The translations under genes and the position numbers were made by a program. A stretch of 9,555 bases of DNA from the NCBI GenBank assembly GCA_019119085.1, contig DWXT01000129.1, forward strand, positions 1-9,555. Reading direction: 5' to 3'. The notes beneath the pieces are model-generated. The model searched no databases. It was not told the origin of the DNA and saw only the letters and a list, made by a program, of their open reading frames with translations. The stretch is from Flavonifractor avistercoris (GTDB taxonomy: Bacteria; Bacillota; Clostridia; Oscillospirales; Oscillospiraceae). Positions 6,411-9,555 of this stretch are shown piece by piece; position 1 is the stretch's first letter, and each line of letters begins with the position of its first letter.

Positions 6411-7134
6411 AGTGTCCCCCCTTGCATTTGCACATGAGAATCCACAGCAGGGAGGACAGCCGGTTGAGCCCCTGGATGATGTCGTCCCTGGTGACCCCGC
6501 CGTCGGCATCCCGGAAGGCGGCGTAGGCCGCCAGCTCGGTCTGCCGGGCCACGGTGCGGGCCCGGTTCACCGCCAGCAGGGCGTGCGCGTCGGTACAGCT
6601 GGGCAGGAAATGGGGCTGCCCCAGGTGCTTGTCCGGGTAGTGGGACACCTCCCGCAGCTGCTCCGCCGTGTAGCCGCACAGGTGGATGGGCCCCACCGGC
6701 TCGTCCAGCACGTCGCAGCGGATGAACCGGCGGGTGAAGGCCAGGGCCTCCCCCAGCTCGTCCGCCAGGGCAGTCAGCCCCTCCCCCGCCGCCGCCTGCT
6801 GGGCCAGCAGCAGCTCCGCCTCCAGGGCGTCGATCCACCCCCGGAAGGCGATGCGGGGGTGGTCTTTGAATACCAGGATGTTCCCCCTCAAATGGGTCAT
6901 GTGCTCGGGCTTGTTGTTCAGGGCCGCGCCGAACAGGGTCTGATATTTGGCGGGGGCCGGCGCACCGGGGGCGTGCTCCGGGGATTCCCCCTGTGGGTAG
7001 ACCACCTCCACCTTATGGGCCCGGAGCCAGTCCCGGGCCCCGGGGGTGAGCACCTCCCCCCGGTTCACCACCACCGGGCCCCGGGCGCCGTTGTCCGACA
7101 TGCGGCGCACGTCCTCCTCGGTCAGGAGCGCCAT
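6397..7134 (-). CDS. eutT: EutT-type corrinoid adenosyltransferase
   Basis: It adenosylates cob(I)alamin to give the coenzyme B12 needed by ethanolamine ammonia-lyase. The 245-residue product aligns by eye with enterobacterial EutT: NKPEHMTHL (74-82), DHPRIAFRGWIDAL (91-104), FIRCDVLDEPV (137-147), LTPGARDWL near 29-37, and LNRLSSLLWILM (223-234). The CCxxC cluster that binds Fe/Zn in Salmonella EutT, which lies just before the KPxxxTHL block, is absent: that place reads YQTLFGAALNN (64-74). Cysteines occur only at 140, 153, 180, 235 and 237. The ATG lies three bases after the shell-gene stop with GGGGAG upstream, and the end overlaps pduL by 14 bases. PduO-type activity is not implied; the fold is EutT's. 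Confidence 0.9.
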   Translation of the reverse strand: MALLTEEDVRRMSDNGARGPVVVNRGEVLTPGARDWLRAHKVEVVYPQGESPEHAPGAPAPAKYQTLFGAALNNKPEHMTHLRGNILVFKDHPRIAFRGWIDALEAELLLAQQAAAGEGLTALADELGEALAFTRRFIRCDVLDEPVGPIHLCGYTAEQLREVSHYPDKHLGQPHFLPSCTDAHALLAVNRARTVARQTELAAYAAFRDADGGVTRDDIIQGLNRLSSLLWILMCKCKGGHYVHA

Positions 7135-7137
7135 GGC

Positions 7138-7815
7138 TTACTCCCCGCCCAGCTCGCCGGAGGCGTGGGGCAGGATGTGATCCACCTCGGCGTGGGGCCG
7201 GGGGATCACGTGGACGGAGATCAGCTCCCCCACCTTCTCCGCCGCCGCGGCCCCGGCGTCGGTGGCCGCCTTCACCGCGCCCACGTCGCCCCGCACCATG
7301 ACGGTCACCAGGCCGCCGCCCACCTGCTCCTTGCCCACCAGCTGCACGTTGGCGGCCTTCACCATGGCGTCGGCGGCCTCAATGGCCCCCACCAGTCCTC
7401 TTGTCTCCACCATGCCCAGCGCGTTTGTGTTTGCCATGCTTCGGTTCCTCCTGTCAGTCGTCTGTTTTGGCTGTTCCGGCTCCCCCGCTGTCTCGGGGGG
7501 AGCCGGCTTTGGTTTTTTCGTGCTCCCGCTCCGCCGGGCCTGCTTTTTGGCCGGCTGAGGCGGGTGCTCCGCGGCGTAGCTGCCGGTGCCCGCCCCCCTG
7601 TGGGCCGGAGCCGCCAGGGCGGCGGACACGGAGACGTGGGGCGCGCCCCCCGCCTCCCCCGCCGGCTGTCCGTTTCCGGCCCGGACGGGGCAGGCCTTGT
7701 CGTCCTCCATCCCCTCCGGCTCCTCCGCCGTCAGGGCGTTGGTCAGGGCCTGCACCTCCTGGAGAATGGCCTCGTGGGGGTTGAGCAGCACGCCGTCGGC
7801 GTTGACCTCACTCAT
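7138..7815 (-). CDS. eutM: BMC-domain shell protein (EutM/EutK-like) with long N-terminal extension
   Basis: The open frame encodes 225 residues. Residues 127-225 are a complete PduA/EutM-type hexameric shell protein: NALGMVETRGLVGAIEAAD, then GGGLVTVMVRGDVGAVKAA at the pore-facing loop, and ISVHVIPRPHAEVDHILP at the end. Residues 1-126 are unlike any BMC domain. They comprise a short helix (PHEAILQEVQALTNAL, 13-28), an acidic stretch, a long Ala/Pro/Gly-rich segment and a basic linker near 90-103 (KKQARRSGSTKKPK). Third-position GC is high through most of the extension, so it is probably translated. The upstream start at 7815 overlaps the eutE stop (ATGA). A second start at 7437 has an excellent ribosome site and would give a standard 99-residue protein. 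Clostridium difficile has a shell gene (named eutK) at this operon position. Confidence 0.9.
   Translation of the reverse strand: MSEVNADGVLLNPHEAILQEVQALTNALTAEEPEGMEDDKACPVRAGNGQPAGEAGGAPHVSVSAALAAPAHRGAGTGSYAAEHPPQPAKKQARRSGSTKKPKPAPPETAGEPEQPKQTTDRRNRSMANTNALGMVETRGLVGAIEAADAMVKAANVQLVGKEQVGGGLVTVMVRGDVGAVKAATDAGAAAAEKVGELISVHVIPRPHAEVDHILPHASGELGGE
7435..7452 (-). promoter_or_regulatory. Strong internal ribosome binding site and ATG for a short shell protein
   Basis: On the minus strand AGGAGGA (7452-7446) precedes an ATG (7437-7435) by eight bases, one of the best Shine-Dalgarno matches in the window. It lies in frame inside the shell-protein frame and encodes tandem AGG-AGG arginine codons there, whereas arginines elsewhere in the extension are mostly CGG/CGC. 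From this ATG the product is exactly a canonical-length EutM. Both long and short products may be made, as with PduB and PduB'. Confidence 0.75.
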
Positions 7816-9293
7816 ACGCTCAGCCTCCTCGCAATCCTGCTCACCAGCTCATCCAGCAGGCGCTCGTCCACCACATGGGAGGCGCCCGCCCCGGCAGAGT
7901 GGGGCGCGACGACCCCGGCGCGCCCGCCGCTTCTCAGCTCCTCCAGCTCCCGCACGCCCCAGGCCACCCGCTTAATATTGATGAGATCCAGTGGGCCGAT
8001 GTTATTGGAGCTGGACGAGCCGCCCACCGCGCCGCACCCCAGGGTGAGGGCGGGGAACAGGCAGGTGGTGGCCCCGATGCCCCCCAGGGAGGCGGGGGTG
8101 TTCACCAGCACCCGGCTGGCAGGGACGGCGGCGGCGAAGCGCTTGGCCGTCTCCTGATCCTCGGTGTGAATGGCGAAGGTGTGGCCCGCCCCCTCCCACT
8201 CCAGGATCTCCACGCACCGGCGGAGCACCGCCTCCTCGTCGTCCTCCACGTAGTAGGCCAGGATCAGGCCAAGCTTCTCGCTGGAGTAGGGGTAGCCTTT
8301 CCCCACGCCGGTCTCCCGGGCCACCAGCACTCGGGCCGTGGGGGGCACCCGGGTGAGGCCCGCCAGCCTAGCCACCGTCTCCACGCTCTTGCCCACGATG
8401 GCCGGGTTCATGGTGCCGTTGGCCCGCAGGATGAACTTGGACAGCTGCCGGTGCTCCCCGTCGTCCAGAACATAGGCCCCCTGGGCGCGGAGCTCCGCCG
8501 TGACGGCCGCCTCCATGGCCCGCTCCACCACGATGGACTGCTCGCTGGCGCAGATGGTGCCGTTGTCAAAGGTCTTGGAGTCCAGAATGCGGCGCACCGC
8601 CTGGCGCACATCCGCCGTGCGGTGGATATAGGCCGGGCCGTTGCCCGCCCCCACGCCGATGGCCGGGGTGCCGGAGGAGTAGGCCGCCTTCACCATGGCC
8701 CCGCCGCCGGTGGCTAAAATCAGCCGGGTCAGGTCGTGGCGCATGAGGGTGTTGGTGGCCTCCAGGGTAGGGGTGGTGATGCAGGAGATGCTCCCCGCCG
8801 GGGCCCCGGCGCCCTCCGCCGCCCGGCGCACCACGTTCACCGTCTCCAGGATGCAGTTCACCGCGCTGGGGTGGGGGGAGAAGATGATGGGGTTGCCCGC
8901 CTTCATGCAGATCATGGACTTGTAGATCACCGTGGAGGTGGGGTTGGTGGAGGGCACCAGCCCCGCCACGATCCCCACCGGCACGCCGATGTCGATGGTG
9001 CGTTTTTCCGGGTTCTCCGCCAGAATCCCGTGGGTTTTCTCGTCCTTGATGGCCTCGTAGAGGGTGAGGGCGGCGAATCGGTTTTTCAGCTCCTTGTCCG
9101 CCTTTCTGCCGAAGCCCGTCTCCTCCACCGCCATGTCGGCCAGCCGCCGGGCGTGCTCCGCCGCGGCCGCCGAGATGGCCGCCGTTATTTTGTCCAGCTG
9201 CCCCTGGCTCATGCACGCCAGGATCCCCTGGGCCTTTCTGGCCTGCTGGAGCAGCTCTCTCGTCTCCTGAATGGATTGCAGATCCTTGTCCAA
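7812..9293 (-). CDS. eutE: Acylating acetaldehyde dehydrogenase EutE
   Basis: It oxidises acetaldehyde with NAD and CoA to acetyl-CoA inside the microcompartment. The 493-residue product belongs to the Firmicute EutE/AdhE-like aldehyde dehydrogenases. It starts DKDLQSIQETRELLQQARKA, has the family stretch VPSTNPTSTVIYKSM (113-127), the nucleotide-loop region ATGGGAMVKAAYSSG (194-208), catalytic Cys248 in DNGTICASEQ, and IGPLDLINIKRVAWGVREL (432-450). A linker rich in Gly/Ala then leads to an amphipathic C-terminal helix (VVDERLLDELVSRIARRL, 474-491), like an encapsulation peptide; E. coli and Salmonella carry theirs at the N-terminus. I chose the TTG at 9293 because GAGGTGA (9305-9299) lies five bases upstream and the protein then begins as relatives do. 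A TTG at 9329 would add 12 residues but overlaps the palindrome. Confidence 0.93.
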   Translation of the reverse strand: MDKDLQSIQETRELLQQARKAQGILACMSQGQLDKITAAISAAAAEHARRLADMAVEETGFGRKADKELKNRFAALTLYEAIKDEKTHGILAENPEKRTIDIGVPVGIVAGLVPSTNPTSTVIYKSMICMKAGNPIIFSPHPSAVNCILETVNVVRRAAEGAGAPAGSISCITTPTLEATNTLMRHDLTRLILATGGGAMVKAAYSSGTPAIGVGAGNGPAYIHRTADVRQAVRRILDSKTFDNGTICASEQSIVVERAMEAAVTAELRAQGAYVLDDGEHRQLSKFILRANGTMNPAIVGKSVETVARLAGLTRVPPTARVLVARETGVGKGYPYSSEKLGLILAYYVEDDEEAVLRRCVEILEWEGAGHTFAIHTEDQETAKRFAAAVPASRVLVNTPASLGGIGATTCLFPALTLGCGAVGGSSSSNNIGPLDLINIKRVAWGVRELEELRSGGRAGVVAPHSAGAGASHVVDERLLDELVSRIARRLSV

Positions 9294-9298
9294 ATGGT

Positions 9299-9460
9299 TC
9301 ACCTCGCCTTGTTTGGCGGCGGGGGGCAAGCCCCCGCCGCAGCCTGTAGAAAAGCCTTTAGGCTTTTTCTACAGGCTGCCGGACTTTTTGAACTTTCCAA
9401 AAAAGGTTCAAAAAGTCGTTTGATCCAACGCGAAAGACAACCCTGACGGTTTTCTTTCAC
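9299..9460 (-). CDS. Possible 53-codon leader ORF before eutE
   Basis: A GTG at 9460 with GGAGGG (9475-9470) nine bases upstream opens a frame of 53 codons. It runs through all three leader hairpins and stops with TGA at 9301-9299, inside the eutE ribosome binding site and five bases before the eutE start. The peptide is Lys/Arg/Ala-rich (begins VKENRQGCLSRWIKRL) and ends with a Pro run (CPPPPNKAR). No homologue is recognised. It may be a leader whose translation opens the hairpins and couples to eutE, or merely a chance frame through repeat sequence. Confidence 0.3.
   Translation of the reverse strand: MKENRQGCLSRWIKRLFEPFLESSKSPAACRKSLKAFLQAAAGACPPPPNKAR
9316..9340. repeat. GC palindrome near the eutE start
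   Basis: GCGGCGGGGG (9316-9325) and CCCCCGCCGC (9331-9340) form a 10-bp perfect stem with a 5-nt GCAAG loop. The core matches the palindrome at 5290-5309. On the eut transcript it ends about ten bases before the eutE ribosome site and has no U-tract, so it is not an ordinary terminator; it may affect initiation at eutE or transcript stability. Confidence 0.7.
9339..9379. repeat. 18-bp imperfect inverted repeat in the eutE leader
   Basis: GCAGCCTGTAGAAAAGCC (9339-9356) pairs with GGCTTTTTCTACAGGCTGC (9361-9379) with one bulged T and a TTTA loop. It shares its first two bases with the neighbouring GC palindrome, so the two hairpins are adjoined and can only just form together. Such stacked palindromes are typical of small non-autonomous repeat elements. 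Confidence 0.8.
9382..9417. repeat. 12-bp perfect inverted repeat in the eutE leader
   Basis: GACTTTTTGAAC (9382-9393) and GTTCAAAAAGTC (9406-9417) are perfectly complementary with a 12-nt loop rich in A and T. It is the first of three consecutive hairpins met by RNA polymerase coming from the promoter at 9510-9538. The loop does not show the A..G hexaloop expected of an EutV (ANTAR) binding site. Confidence 0.8.
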
Positions 9461-9471
9461 ACTATCTTTCC

Positions 9472-9492
9472 CTCCGAATCCTTTAGCCGGAG
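9472..9492 (-). promoter_or_regulatory. Small stem that could mask the leader ORF ribosome site
   Basis: CTCCG (9472-9476) and CGGAG (9488-9492) can pair over an 11-nt loop. On the eut transcript one arm includes GGAGGG, the ribosome site of the possible leader ORF. The stem is only five base pairs, so this may be chance. Confidence 0.25.
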
Positions 9493-9509
9493 CGATTTTC
9501 GATAGATTG

Positions 9510-9538
9510 ATTATAGTAGCAATTTCCCCCGATTGCAA
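9510..9538 (-). promoter_or_regulatory. Sigma-A promoter of the eutE-to-eutQ unit
   Basis: Reading on the minus strand, TTGCAA (9538-9533) is followed after exactly 17 bases by a perfect TATAAT (9515-9510). The surrounding sequence is AT-rich compared with the rest of the window. Transcription would begin near 9503, giving a leader of about 210 bases before eutE. It implies that these eight genes can be transcribed separately from any further eut genes to the right. Confidence 0.75.
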
Positions 9539-9555
9539 GGGAAATTCGCGTCAGC

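Noticed and set aside
6346..8157. Plus-strand open frame of 603 codons across pduL to eutE
   Set aside because: It is antisense to recognised, overlapping eut genes and has the same low-complexity shadow composition.
9293..9329. Longer eutE start (TTG at 9329)
   Set aside because: It would add 12 residues encoded by the GC palindrome and has no ribosome site; the TTG at 9293 has GAGGTGA at ideal spacing.
9382..9540. EutV (ANTAR) antiterminator hairpin pair in the eutE leader
   Set aside because: The hairpins lack the paired hexaloops with A at position 1 and G at position 4, and no U-tract terminator overlaps them.
9294..9555. Cobalamin riboswitch before the eut genes
   Set aside because: The leader is short and consists of simple palindromes; no B12-box-like conserved segment was found.

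Overview
The window looks like chromosome from a GC-rich, low-oxygen gut Firmicute, most likely in the Oscillospiraceae (Flavonifractor/Lawsonibacter/Intestinimonas-like). The reasons are strong third-position GC, purine-rich Shine-Dalgarno sites, some TTG/GTG starts, and an ethanolamine (eut) gene order of the Clostridia/Enterococcus type rather than the enterobacterial type. The genus is an inference from style, not from a marker gene.

Left part, plus strand (1-2978): a soluble family I inorganic pyrophosphatase (ppa, 102-674), then a compact pair, UDP-galactopyranose mutase (glf, 769-1938) and a family 2 glycosyltransferase (1950-2978). The pair would make UDP-galactofuranose and probably transfer it, or another sugar, to a surface glycan. 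A long perfect hairpin (2978-3017) closes this unit and overlaps the stop codon of the convergent gene, so it is a shared bidirectional terminator.

Middle and right, minus strand: a tandem OB-fold single-strand DNA-binding-like protein (3017-3634) stands alone. To its right is an eight-gene block read from right to left: eutE (acylating acetaldehyde dehydrogenase), a BMC-domain shell protein with an unusual N-terminal extension, eutT (corrinoid adenosyltransferase), pduL (phosphotransacylase), a small unrecognised gene, eutN (pentameric shell vertex), eutH (ethanolamine permease) and eutQ (cupin). A near-consensus sigma-A promoter (9510-9538) lies about 210 nt upstream of eutE, and a strong hairpin (3704-3732) just after eutQ ends the unit. 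Genes overlap or nearly touch throughout, except at eutN/eutH, where a GC palindrome sits between them.

Together the eut genes import ethanolamine (EutH), supply adenosylcobalamin for the lyase (EutT), build part of the shell (EutM-like, EutN) and convert acetaldehyde to acetyl-CoA and acetyl phosphate (EutE, PduL), with EutQ assisting. The lyase genes (eutBC), reactivase (eutA), eutL and the EutVW regulators are not in this window and must lie elsewhere. The most notable points are the shell-protein ORF with a 126-codon extension and a strong internal ribosome binding site, encapsulation-peptide-like helices on three enzymes, an EutT without the CCxxC metal motif, and a leader before eutE that combines three hairpins with a possible 53-codon ORF ending inside the eutE ribosome binding site.
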